From: Branchiostoma floridae
Taxonomy: Eukaryota > Chordata > Leptocardii > Amphioxiformes > Branchiostomatidae
Length of the DNA: 64,000 nt
Assembly (NCBI RefSeq): GCF_000003815.2
Contig: NC_049984.1
Location: 3,412,174 to 3,476,173 of the forward strand
Reading direction: 5' to 3'
Of this stretch, positions 23,901-32,763 are shown in pieces. Made by a program: the position numbers and the translations under genes. The notes under the pieces were generated by a model, which made no database searches, was not told where the DNA came from, and saw only the letters and a program-made list of their open reading frames with translations. Numbering within the stretch: position 1 is the first letter of the stretch; each line of letters opens with the position of its first letter.

Positions 23901-24578
23901 GGTTAACAGCTAGATGATGCAGTTTTCTTTGAACTGATTTAAGTCGGCGAGGTCTCTGTTTAATCTCAGACTGCAATGATGTTATGTTTTGTCTATTTTC
24001 TCTACGTGACATTTTATCTTATCATTTAAAAGCAATCTTTCTAAACTTGGTTTGAGAATTCCTCTCAAAAGCATGGCTTTTCTGTATACATTAAGCTACT
24101 AGTATCTGAAGTCTAAATACACTCATGTAAGAAACATTATGTCAACTGTTTACTCATGTGTCATGATAGATCAGGCAACAGGTCCCTTTATCAAAAACTT
24201 CAGGCATACCAGCACCATGACTTGTAATCATACCTGCATATTTAGGAACACATGCCAAGACTAAGAAGAGTACCCCTCATTCAACATCAGTAGATTAGGA
24301 AGCAACATCTGCTTTCTGACAGTGACATATGAAACCACAACAGCCCTAAGCTTATATCCAATAATTGTGCTAAGACTGATTCGTCAGGATAAGACCTGGC
24401 GACAAATTGTTGATAGCGGCGTGTTTGCCTGATGCGTCCTGTAGGACTGAGCTAAGCTGGAAGTCTGTTTGAAGTACTGACATGGTTTATGGGTTGTCTT
24501 ACACTCCTACAGCGTCTGTCTCTGTGGACCGATGGAGGGAATGGGGCTCATATATTACTGGTATTACCCTTGGCAAGG

Positions 24579-24637
<59 letters not shown>

Positions 24638-25129
24638 CATGTGTGTGTGTGTGTGTGAGTGTGTGTGTGAGTGCACGCGCACACGTCTGTGCATACGTGC
24701 ATGTGTGTGTATGCAACATAGCAGACACAGTTGGAGACTATGGCCTAAAGCCAAGATAAACAAGATAATCTGTCCCACGGTGAGTTTAGTGATCTGACTT
24801 GCAGACAAATGAGGCATATCAGGTACAATCCAAGTTGCATGAAGTACTATGCCAAGATAGAGAGATAACAGATGAATGGCAACAGATTTCACTGAATATT
24901 CTTTTCCTGTGTATTGTCTTTCCATATGGGTTACAGCAACAAAGAATAATAACCAGCCAAACAGATGATATTCACTCATCACACCCAAGCACTGTTTAAC
25001 ATTTCATCTGTAAACTGGCAGCAAAACGTATTGACTTGAAGAAGTTGACCTATAAGTTGACAAGATATCAATATCAATTTCAGTAGTTTTGTCTTGAACC
25101 TGCAGCAGTATTATGAAACACAGGAGTGT

Positions 25130-25188
<59 letters not shown>

Positions 25189-28100
25189 AGTGTGTGTGAG
25201 TGTGTGTGTGAGAGTGTGTGTGAGTGTGTGTGTGCGTGTCCACCTTTTGTCTCCTTGAACCTGAGCACCAGTGTGTGCATGCATGAGTGTGCATGTACGT
25301 TTGTGTGCATGTCACGTGCGTGTGTGTGCATGTGTGTACATGTGTGCGCGTGCCTTCGCGCGTGCTTACCTTGTGTCTCCTTGAACCTTTGCACCAGCTC
25401 CTTCTCCACAAAGTGTGTGTGTGTCTGTGTGCATTTGTGTGTGTATGTGTGTGTGTATGCATGTCTGCATGTGCCCACCTTGTGTCTCCTTGAACCTTTG
25501 CACCAGCTCCTTCTCCACGAAGTCCAGTGTCTCCTCCAGGTCGTGCAGAAGCCTCTTCATGTAGTTGATGTCGTCATGCTGCTGCAGCTGCTGCTGGAGC
25601 TGCTTCTGTTTCTTCATGTATGCTTCGCTCAGGTCGGGATGTTCGCTCGCTCGCTTCGTCAGCGTCTGTTCTGTTTGGGCTATCATGCCTGGAAGAGTTT
25701 AGGGGAAGTATTAAGTAGACTGAACTCATTCCTCAAGCTTTCAACATCTGCCGCACTGCAGTTGTCTCTGAGTTAGACATCTGGAGCTGCATAGTTCCTA
25801 TTTATAACTTTTATCTGGCCTGCCACCTAGACTGGCTTGGTTGTGTAAAACTTCTTCAGCATCTGTACTACCTGAGCAATCACTCCTGGAAAAGGTAAGG
25901 GTAAGGGTACTGCAATAGTCTTTTCTACGGCCATACGGGTGGTGGGTGGCTGTTCGGTGATTGGCTGCTTCTATTTCTTCATGTATGCTTCCCTCAGGTC
26001 GGGGTGTTCGCTCGCTCGCTTCATCAGCATCTGTTCTGTTTGAGCTATCATGCCTGGAAAGGAAAAGGTGAAGGTATAGGTAGTCCAAAAGTCTTTTTTG
26101 AGTTTGTAGAGGCAGTGGGTTCTTGGTAACTGTGTGGCTGCTTCTGTTTCTTCATGATGTTTCTTCGCTCAGGTCGGGGTGTTCGCTCGCTCGCTTCGTC
26201 AGCGTCTGTTCTGTCTGAGCTATCATGCCTGGAAAAAGTAATGGTAAGCATTAAGTAGAGTGGACTCATTAAATTTCAACATCTGTCGCACTGCAGTTGC
26301 CTCTGAGTTAGACATCTGGAGCTGCATAGTTCCTATTTATAACTTTTATCTGGCCTGCCACCTAGACTGGCTTTGTTCAGCATCTGTACTACCTGAGTAA
26401 TCATGCCTGTAATAGGTAAAGATAAAGGTAAGGGTACTGCAATAGTCTTTTCTAAGGCCATATGGCAGGTAGGTTCCTATAGACTGCGTAGCTGGTCTGT
26501 TTCTTCATGTATGCTTCACTCAGGTCGGGATGTTCGCTCGCTCACTTTGTCAGTGTCTGTTCTGTCTGAGCTATCATGCCTGGAAAGGAAAAGGTGAAGG
26601 TATGGGTAGTCCAAAAGTCTTTTTTGAGTTTGTAGAGGCAGTGGGTTCTTGGGAACTGTGTGGCTGCTTCTGTTTCTTCATGATGTTTCTTCGCTCAGGT
26701 CGGGATGTTCGCTCTCTCGCTTTGTCAGCGTCTTTCTGTCTGAGCGATCATGCCTGGAAAAAGTAATGGTAAGCATTAAGTAGAGTGGATTCAAGCTACC
26801 GACATCTGTCATACTGCAGTCATCCTTCAGTAAAACATCTGGAGCCACATGGTTCTTGTTTAGAACTTTTACTTAGACTGTAACCCTGACAAGATTTGTT
26901 GCGTACAACTTCTTCAGCATCTGTACTATCTGAGCAATCATGCCTGTAAAAAGTAAAGGTAGGGGTTAAGGTACAGAAACAATGGTATGATACATCAAAT
27001 CAAGGAACTGACATGATAGAAGATTGCCACATGACAAAAGGGAGACTGTGATTTGATGCAAGAACGTCATTCAGCACCAAGGACAGGAACAAAAATTTGG
27101 AGAGGGCAGATAATCTACGCAAGTCTGTGCTAGTCTTGTGCTCTCTCGCAATACTAGGTCAATCAGATGCGCGTGTTCTGCAAGACATCGAAAATTTGGG
27201 GGTATATCTCCATGCCCTAAAAGTTGCCACTGTTTGAAGAATATTGTAGTAACTTTACCTTTTAGTTTAGCGGTAGCGTAGCTGGGAATCATGCAGTGAG
27301 TCTGCTTAGAGCTGTAGCTGGTGGATACAGCCCCATGATAATTAGCTGAGTAACTTGTTTACCTTTTAGTTTAGCGGTAGCGTAGCTGGGGATCATGCTG
27401 TCTGCCGTGAGCTGTGGGTGGAGGATACAGCCGTGGGTGTACGCCGCCACGGGAAGGTTGTCCAGGATCTCACGGAAATACCGGACGCGTCTCCCCGCCC
27501 TGGTGTCCTCCGGAGGTACGAGCCTCGGTACAGAGTCTGCACGAGATATACAAACAACAGTTAACTTCAACTTGATACGTTGATGACGGTTAGACATCCG
27601 TAATAAGATACACAAAATTGCTGTTACTGAAGTAACTGGATATGATTATGGAAATCAGGGCTCGAAATACTTTTTCTGCATACCTGCACTGGTGCAGGTA
27701 GCATTGAAAATTACCTGCACCAGACAAATTCTAGCTGCACCTCTTTGAATTTAGGAAGTATGGATCATGCTGAAATTGTGCAGGAACCATTGCTATTTTT
27801 TCTTTTATACTTAAACAGTCAATGCAGCTAATAACAATCCATATACACCTACATTATATGACATTTATGTATAAAACCGAGTACATGGACCAGTGCAGGT
27901 TAGGTGCAGGTAGACACCAGAAATACCTGCACAGCTCCAATTTTACCTGCACTAACCTGCATATGCAGGTGGTATTTCGAGCCCTGGAAATGGATATGGT
28001 TTTCACCATTCCCAAAATCATATTCTGTTGCTTGAGTAACTGATATTTGGTGGAACAGTTACTGTATCTAAAGACAACTTAATCTTTACGAAAGAATGAA

Positions 28101-31100
28101 ATTACTTCTAGATGTTTTAAGTGACATCCACCACTCTTCTTCAACGTCACTATTAGTACATAGAAAAACATGGTTGAACATGGAATGTCCGGAAGTAATT
28201 CAACTTGATATTTCTAAATACGTTGTTGTACCCTGTTTTTAAAAACAATGGATATCTGTTACCCTGTGGATAAAGGTGAACTAGCGGAACAGACGATGCA
28301 ACAAGAGAAATTGAAAGGAAAGCAGAACCAACTTACTTCAACAGAGACCTCTCATTCTGGGTCACAAAATTGTACAAAGATGAAACTTGCTGGAAAAGTG
28401 AAATAAAAACATCAATGCTGTTCACAGCCATGCTTTAAAGACTTTGAAAATGATAAAACGTAAACACAGCAGAAATATAATACATGCATGCACAAACCAG
28501 AAGACTGAAGGAAATACATAATGGCAAGTAAAATAGGATCAACATAAAGAAACAAGAGTAAAGTCTTGCAGCTTTTAAGCTTACTTGCAGCTGTGTGTGA
28601 CTGTCACATGTTTATGTATAAGAGACCTCTCTAGAGTACTAAGTAATGTGCTGAAACAGTGAAAGCCCCCGTTCTTATCCTGCCCATAGATGGGACTTAT
28701 CCATGATTAAGGTCATATGTAGTTGCGAGTTAGCCAGCAAGGTTGTCTACTACCTGCATTTCATAGTCATCTACACCAGCCAAATATGAATTTCGACCAA
28801 TCCAACTTGTTAAGGTCAATGTTTTATCATTGTATTTAGATGCAATCATAGGAGAAAACTGGAGTTAGAATAGGATAAATTCCCTACTTTTGTGGGAAGT
28901 TGTGAGAAGGTCCTACATGTGTGACAAGGGCTCTATAGAGACAAGGCTGTATGTTTACCATCAGTGAAGGTCTCCTCTATGTAGTCGATGATGCTGTATA
29001 TTGAGACAATGCTGTATGTTTGTTTGTTTGTATGTTTGTTTGTTTGTTTGTATGTTTGTTTGTTTGTTTGTAGGTTTTACCATCAGTGAAGGTTTCCTCT
29101 ATGTAGTCGATGATGCTGTATATTGAGACAATGCTGAATGTTTGTTTGTTTGTAGGTTTTACCGTCAGTGAAGGTCTCCTCTATGTAGTCTATGATGCTG
29201 TATATTGAAACAATGCTGTATGTTTGTTTGTTTGTTTGTTTGTTTGTTTGTTTGTAGGTTTACCATCAGTGAAGGTTTCCTCGATGTAGTCGATGATGCT
29301 GTTGGCGTCAGCGAGGATCTGCTCGCCGTGCACCAGTACGGGAACCTCGCCGGACGGGTTGATCCGCATGAACCACGGCTCCGTGTTCTCGTTGAGCGGC
29401 AGGCTGACGTCATGCTCCTCGTACTTCAGACGCTTCTCTATAAGGGCCAGCCGTGCCTGGGGAACGAACGGTAACAGTTTCAAACCTGGGGACAAACGGT
29501 GGAACCTTTAGCACTGGCCACTTCCTACTGACCCACCCAATAGCTTCTCTATAAGGGGAAGGAACGATGAAACCTTTAGCACTGGTCACTTCCTACTGAC
29601 CCACCCAACAGCTTCTCTATAACTTATAAGGGCTAGTCGTGCCAGGGGAACAAACGGTAACTAAAACCTAACTATCACTTCCTGGTGCTCCACCTGGGAA
29701 CCAATCAAACCTCTATGTAGCATGATAGACTACATATAGGTTTCATTTCAAATTGCTTTAGTGTATCAAATCTTGTATGTATGTAGTACTACTTAGTCGC
29801 TACTAGTGGAAGAATTTGCAATAGTAGTGAATTCAGCACCACGGACAGCTTTGCTCTGTGCTACCAGTTCTAGATATCAACTTAGTTGGCAATTCTATAG
29901 ACACAGGGCTCGAACGGTGGAACCTTTAGCACTGGTCACTTCCTACTGACCCACCCAACAGCTTCTCTATAAGGGCCAGCCGTGCCTGGGGAACGAACGG
30001 TAGAAACTTTAGTGCTGGTCACTTCCTACTGACCCACCCAATACTTCTCTATAAGGGCCAGCCGTGCCTGGGAAACGAACGGTGGAACCTTTAGTGCTGG
30101 TCAGTTCCTACTGACCCACCGAGAAACCAATATGAATTAGTTTCGATGAAGGTTAGACATCCGGGTAAAAAGATACACCAAATAGCAGCTACTCAAGGAA
30201 CTAGATATGATTTTGGAAATGGTCAAACATTTCAGACAACCATCCCGTGTCTTTTGTCAGTGACAAGAGATCTTGTTGGAGAGCAGATTTTTATATTTAT
30301 TTCTATATCCTATTTATTCAGCTTAAGTTTGGAATTTCTACCTACTCCTTATACATCTACATTGAAAGGTCAGATATCTAGTCTAAGATGAAGCCTATAG
30401 CAATGATCATGTGACACCAGCAAAACTGTTTCAAATGTCTTTGTCAAAATACGAATCATAAGGTGACTCATGGTGCATGTACCTTTCAACTAGACTATAC
30501 ATGGAAAACAAACTTAACATTCATTGGTGCATTGAACTTAGCATATGGTGACATTAGCTTTTAAACTTGGAAAAGAAAGAGAAATGATGGTGTACTAGTA
30601 CCACCCTTGCGATGAATTTCCTTTCCGTAGTAACATTTTACAGGGTTCTCCCCAGAATCTTTTAGTGTAGTGGAGGGGCTGGCAAAAATAACCCGGACCA
30701 ATGCGATGCACTTTCATGAAAATGGGTTCATTTTGCAATGACAGAGGGTGTCAAATACTACAAGTATAATACATTGTTGTGATTCCTTTGTTGTGAAGTG
30801 TCAAAATGACTTTTCTTTTGATCATTGCCCATTCACAAGTTTTTGCAGACAATGCTGACTGGAAAAGTGATGCCACTTGGTGCAAAAATCTGTGAATTTT
30901 CATTAATGTTAGGAAAACTAAACAAGAAAATAGGGAAGAAACCCATTAAATTTCAAAAGTAGTATAGTGGAGCTGGGCTAGGAGTATAGTGGAGGGCCTC
31001 CCTTATTCCATCCTTTGGGGAGGACTCTGTTTTAGAATATAAATATACAAACCATGATAATCACAGTGGTGGAATAGTCTACCATAAGAGATGATCACTA

Positions 31101-32152
31101 TACTTTGAAATCACGATTTGAGAAACACATGGAATCGCACCCAGTTGTCTTCAATTACAAAGCACTGAACTATCTAAAAGGCCAATGCTCCCACCTGGCC
31201 GAAATGATGTACTCTACTCTGTTTCATTACGACTCTGCCACCAATGGCAGACGCATTTTTGTAAGAATGAATACCCACCGGTAGGTAACCAAATCAATGA
31301 AACAGGCAGAAAATTACATATTCATTACTTTTCATGCCAAGTTAATGACCCATATTTCCTAGTGGCAAATTGAAAAAAAAAATGCAAATACCAAAACGTC
31401 TACTGCATTGCCCCTTCCTGCTATTAGTAGCGAATGGGTCAGGGAAAATGAACACAATGCAAAACAAGACCGCTATCAAGTTTCATGGCTAAGTCTTGCC
31501 ACATGTAAAGGAAATAGGTGCTTAATTGTAACGACTTTTCCAATATCATTATCTTAATATCAATGGACCATATTACTAGCACTGCACTGAGTACACCATT
31601 GTCACCCTTGACACCGGTATAAACCGTGTTAGTTAAGAGTAGCGGACAAGAGATAAAACCATCTACAGTAAAAGTGCGTGAGATTCACCAAGCAAACATA
31701 ATACCTAGTAAATACCGCTGGGTATATTATTACTTCCTGACATTCTACTGTCGTTCTATTGGTTATATTCTGAAGCAAATTGTTCATACTTAATTTCTAG
31801 AGGAAATTGAATGTAACAATCAAATGAAAGATTAAAGAAGACGTCGCTGTAAAAATGAAAAATAAAATCCGGCAAGTTTTTTTTTTGCTTGATGGATCAT
31901 ATTCTAGTGAAGGTGTTATGCTAATAGATACCAAATGGTGTCACTTTCACTACTCGCCCCGCCCACCACCGTTTCAATATTGAATTACAAGGTCAAATTC
32001 GCACGGATCTTGGAGTTTGTACAAAGGTAGGGTGCGTATGAGTGTACGCTGTGTCTACACACCTTCTGGGAGTAAAACGATGTAACGAAATGGTACAAAA
32101 CCAGCTTGGTTTCCCGCGGACCGTCCTCACTTTCACCTTCTGCGGTCGCCAT
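17960..32152 (-). CDS. GDAP1: GDAP1/GDAP1L1-like GST-fold membrane protein
   Basis: Six exons are readable: 32,152-32,063, 29,456-29,264, 27,536-27,363, 25,688-25,479, 18,923-18,745 and 18,178-17,960 (TGA). All have GT-AG borders and phases that join exactly to 354 residues (human GDAP1 has 358). Exons 1-2 give the GST N-domain (VLYHFVTSFYSQK, then EEHDVSLPLNENTEPWFMR, GEVPVLVHGE and IIDYIEETF). Exon 3 has AYTHGCILHPQLTADSMIP. Exon 4 is the charged GDAP1-specific helical insert. Exon 5 is the GST C-domain (ESFTAADIALSTLLHRLTFLG, YWGNGIRP). Exon 6 has VNNILWSAVMPTIFR plus a hydrophobic C-terminal tail anchor. Vertebrate GDAP1 is a tail-anchored outer mitochondrial/peroxisomal membrane protein in fission and redox balance. 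This is probably the single pre-duplication orthologue of GDAP1 and GDAP1L1. Oddly, many exon edges are duplicated into the introns. Confidence 0.95.
18574..18801 (-). repeat. Four 57-bp tandem copies of the exon 5 end with its splice donor
   Basis: Exact 57-bp periodicity with boundaries at 18,745, 18,688, 18,631 and 18,574. Each unit encodes LIQNYYTRVQEHPSFKQ-type sequence and ends CAG|GTGAG. Because 57 is a multiple of three, reading through one, two or three donors adds 19, 38 or 57 residues without a frameshift. Confidence 0.92.
19020..19270 (+). mobile_element. LINE ORF2 3'-end remnant
   Basis: A broken frame reads CGRLRKSWIECVRRDIKV followed by THWTEL and further pieces. This resembles the GRPRKRWxDCVxxDL end of RTE/CR1-type ORF2 proteins. 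In-frame stops are present. Confidence 0.45.
19290..19490 (+). mobile_element. tRNA-derived SINE, degraded
   Basis: A B-box-like GGTTCTGGGTTCAAATCC is followed by CTTGGGAAAGACACTTTACA and CCAGGTGTAAAAATGGGTA. This is the same block order as the SINE at 51,178. Confidence 0.6.
19500..20210. other. Intron 4 of the GDAP1-like gene, nothing recognised
   Basis: AT-rich sequence without gene or repeat signatures I can name. Confidence 0.5.
20220..20550. mobile_element. CAGGGCTCGAAATA MITE, copy 1
   Basis: Ends CAGGGCTCGAAATA / TATTTTGAGCCCTG are flanked by TGAAG on both sides (20,215-20,219 and 20,551-20,555), a 5-bp target duplication. The interior is rich in ACCTGCA/TGCAGGT. The same family is at 27,656 in the opposite orientation. 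Confidence 0.8.
20560..21170. other. Intron sequence, nothing recognised
   Basis: No gene or defined repeat seen. Confidence 0.5.
21175..21364. mobile_element. MITE, TACTGTAAATGC family, copy 2
   Basis: Ends TACTGTAAATGCAGAAA / TGCATTTACAGTA; the interior has AACTTAAAACCACAG twice. Confidence 0.75.
21815..22065. repeat. ~105-bp tandem repeat, about 2.5 units
   Basis: Units begin TTTTACAGTACTGTTGTAT, continue with GTCCTGTGATCTTG and ACCAGG, and end GTTGTCAGAAGGCTGAATG. Confidence 0.75.
22627..22725 (+). mobile_element. LINE ORF2 tail remnant
   Basis: One frame reads NHFPRIIVEWNSLPSST, the WNSLP ending typical of LINE ORF2 C-termini. Confidence 0.4.
22731..22941. mobile_element. MITE, TACTGTAAATGC family, copy 3
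   Basis: Left end TACTGTAAATGCAGAAATG, right end ATTACAGTA; the interior has ACCGCGAAAAAG and TCGCGAAATTAAATCCC. Confidence 0.7.
23030..23700. repeat. Minisatellite, ~50-56-bp unit
   Basis: The unit is CAGATACAGAAACTGG, TGTATTTCACTGGAGGGCGG, TTATACTGACTAT. It is regular at about 23,265-23,630 and degraded outside. Confidence 0.85.
23700..24580. other. Intron sequence, nothing recognised
   Basis: No gene, hairpin pair or tandem repeat recognised. Confidence 0.5.
24583..24715. repeat. (GT)n microsatellite
   Basis: Long GT run with occasional GA and CA interruptions. Confidence 0.9.
25123..25475 (-). repeat. GT repeat containing two copies of the exon 4 donor end
   Basis: Within GT repeats lie partial copies of the 3' end of GDAP1-like exon 4 with its donor, at 25,250-25,276 (RFKETK, donor GTGGAC) and 25,370-25,414 (FVEKELVQRFKETQ, donor GTAAGC). 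The 25,370 donor is closer to consensus than the canonical GTGGGC at 25,478. Confidence 0.85.
25870..26960 (-). repeat. ~530-bp higher-order repeat carrying copies of the exon 4 acceptor end
   Basis: Four recent copies of the first ~70-95 bp of exon 4 with its CCAG acceptor lie at about 25,965-26,058, 26,140-26,233, 26,490-26,583 and 26,660-26,757 (GMIAQTEQ, then KRASEHPDL). At least one has a stop (CAG to TAG) and others are frameshifted. Between them, near 25,850-25,893, 26,375-26,408 and 26,910-26,945, are older copies reading IAQVVQML. Intervening intron text repeats with a period of about 530 bp. Confidence 0.85.
26960..27250. other. Intron sequence, nothing recognised
   Basis: No gene or defined repeat seen. 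Confidence 0.45.
27259..27300 (-). repeat. Extra copy of the exon 3 donor end
   Basis: It encodes MIPSYATAKLK then AAAG|GTAAAG, about 104 bp downstream (in gene sense) of the true exon 3 end at 27,363. Confidence 0.85.
27656..27986. mobile_element. CAGGGCTCGAAATA MITE, copy 2
   Basis: Ends CAGGGCTCGAAATA / TATTTCGAGCCCTG are flanked by GAAAT on both sides (27,651-27,655 and 27,987-27,991). The interior matches copy 1 in reverse orientation. Confidence 0.82.
27990..28950. other. Intron 2 of the GDAP1-like gene, nothing recognised
   Basis: No gene or clear repeat seen. Confidence 0.5.
28957..29250 (-). repeat. Three copies of the exon 2 donor end amid (TTTG)n
   Basis: Copies at about 28,959-28,998, 29,080-29,122 and 29,161-29,203 encode SIIDYIEETFTDG and end in a GTAAA donor. 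Each is preceded (gene sense) by ATACAG, an acceptor-like sequence, and separated by TTTG tetranucleotide runs. Confidence 0.85.
29500..30120 (-). repeat. Copies of the exon 2 acceptor end, ~83-bp unit
   Basis: The unit (CACTTCCTACTGACCCACCC, AGCTTCTCTATAAGGGCCAG, CCGTGCCTGGGGAACGAACG) is repeated near 29,534-29,560, 29,592-29,661, 29,942-30,003 and 30,030-30,083. In gene sense each holds the exon 2 acceptor CCCCAG and the first codons ARLALIEK. Confidence 0.82.
30641..31029. mobile_element. MITE with CAGGGTTCTCCCC ends
   Basis: Ends CAGGGTTCTCCCCAGAA / TTTGGGGAGGACTCTG are imperfect inverted repeats flanked by TTTTA on both sides (30,636-30,640 and 31,030-31,034). Confidence 0.7.
31065..31245 (+). 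mobile_element. LINE 3' tail remnant
   Basis: It opens GGTGGAATAGTCTACC (WWNSLP frame, then a stop) and ends CACCTGGCCGAAATGATG followed by CTACTCT repeats, matching the tail at 13,085-13,330. Confidence 0.5.
31250..32060. other. Intron 1 of the GDAP1-like gene, nothing recognised
   Basis: No gene or defined repeat recognised. Confidence 0.45.
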
Positions 32153-32763
32153 TGTTATCTTCCTATTGCCGGGAACGCAGAGAAACGCCAATAGCTGGTA
32201 AAGGTGTATGCAAAGAATAACGGCGATGAGATAAAAACACTTTTATTCTACAAGACTAAAAATATACTCATATGGTATTAAATATTAATATGGCATCTTT
32301 TAGTGTGTATTTTACGTCAGAACAAATTTAATTTTAAAATGCCGGTTTGGGTTTGCTTGCGGTTTCTTGTTCACCCTGACCCAGCAGCCTTTGCGCGGAA
32401 AATGGACTGTTCTATTCCAAATCAGGGTCTTTATCTATGTTTTCTAAATGATCGATGAATATAACCTATTCTATGACACGAAACAAATCTACATGTCATG
32501 AAGTAAATATTATCTAATTTTGCTTATCATTGACTACTGTATGCAATATTTTTATTGATTGCCATTATATTTATACCAATTTTATCTTCACTAATGGCTT
32601 AATCCACGGTCAAGGGTCACCATTCTGTTTCAGGGGAGGGCACATGTTTTTACCACCCTGCCTCGTCTTCCTTGTCGTCAAAACACTTCTTACAACTCTT
32701 AAATAGAGGTAGTCGACTTTCTGGGCTAAGCAGTGTCCTTGGGGCCTACATTGAGCTATTCGG
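32153..32763. promoter_or_regulatory. Probable bidirectional promoter between GDAP1-like and TP53RK genes
   Basis: The two start codons (32,152 minus, 32,764 plus) face away from each other across 611 bp. No other coding signal is present. No TATA box is clear near either start. Shared regulation is inference from spacing. Confidence 0.6.

Noticed and set aside
25126-25776. 216-codon plus-strand frame rich in Cys/Val
   Set aside because: Produced by GT repeats and the antisense of GDAP1-like exon 4.
20220-27986. ProtoRAG or Transib elements, suggested by 5-bp target duplications in a lancelet
   Set aside because: Ends start CAGGG, not CAC as in RAG-related elements, and no RAG-like ORF is present.
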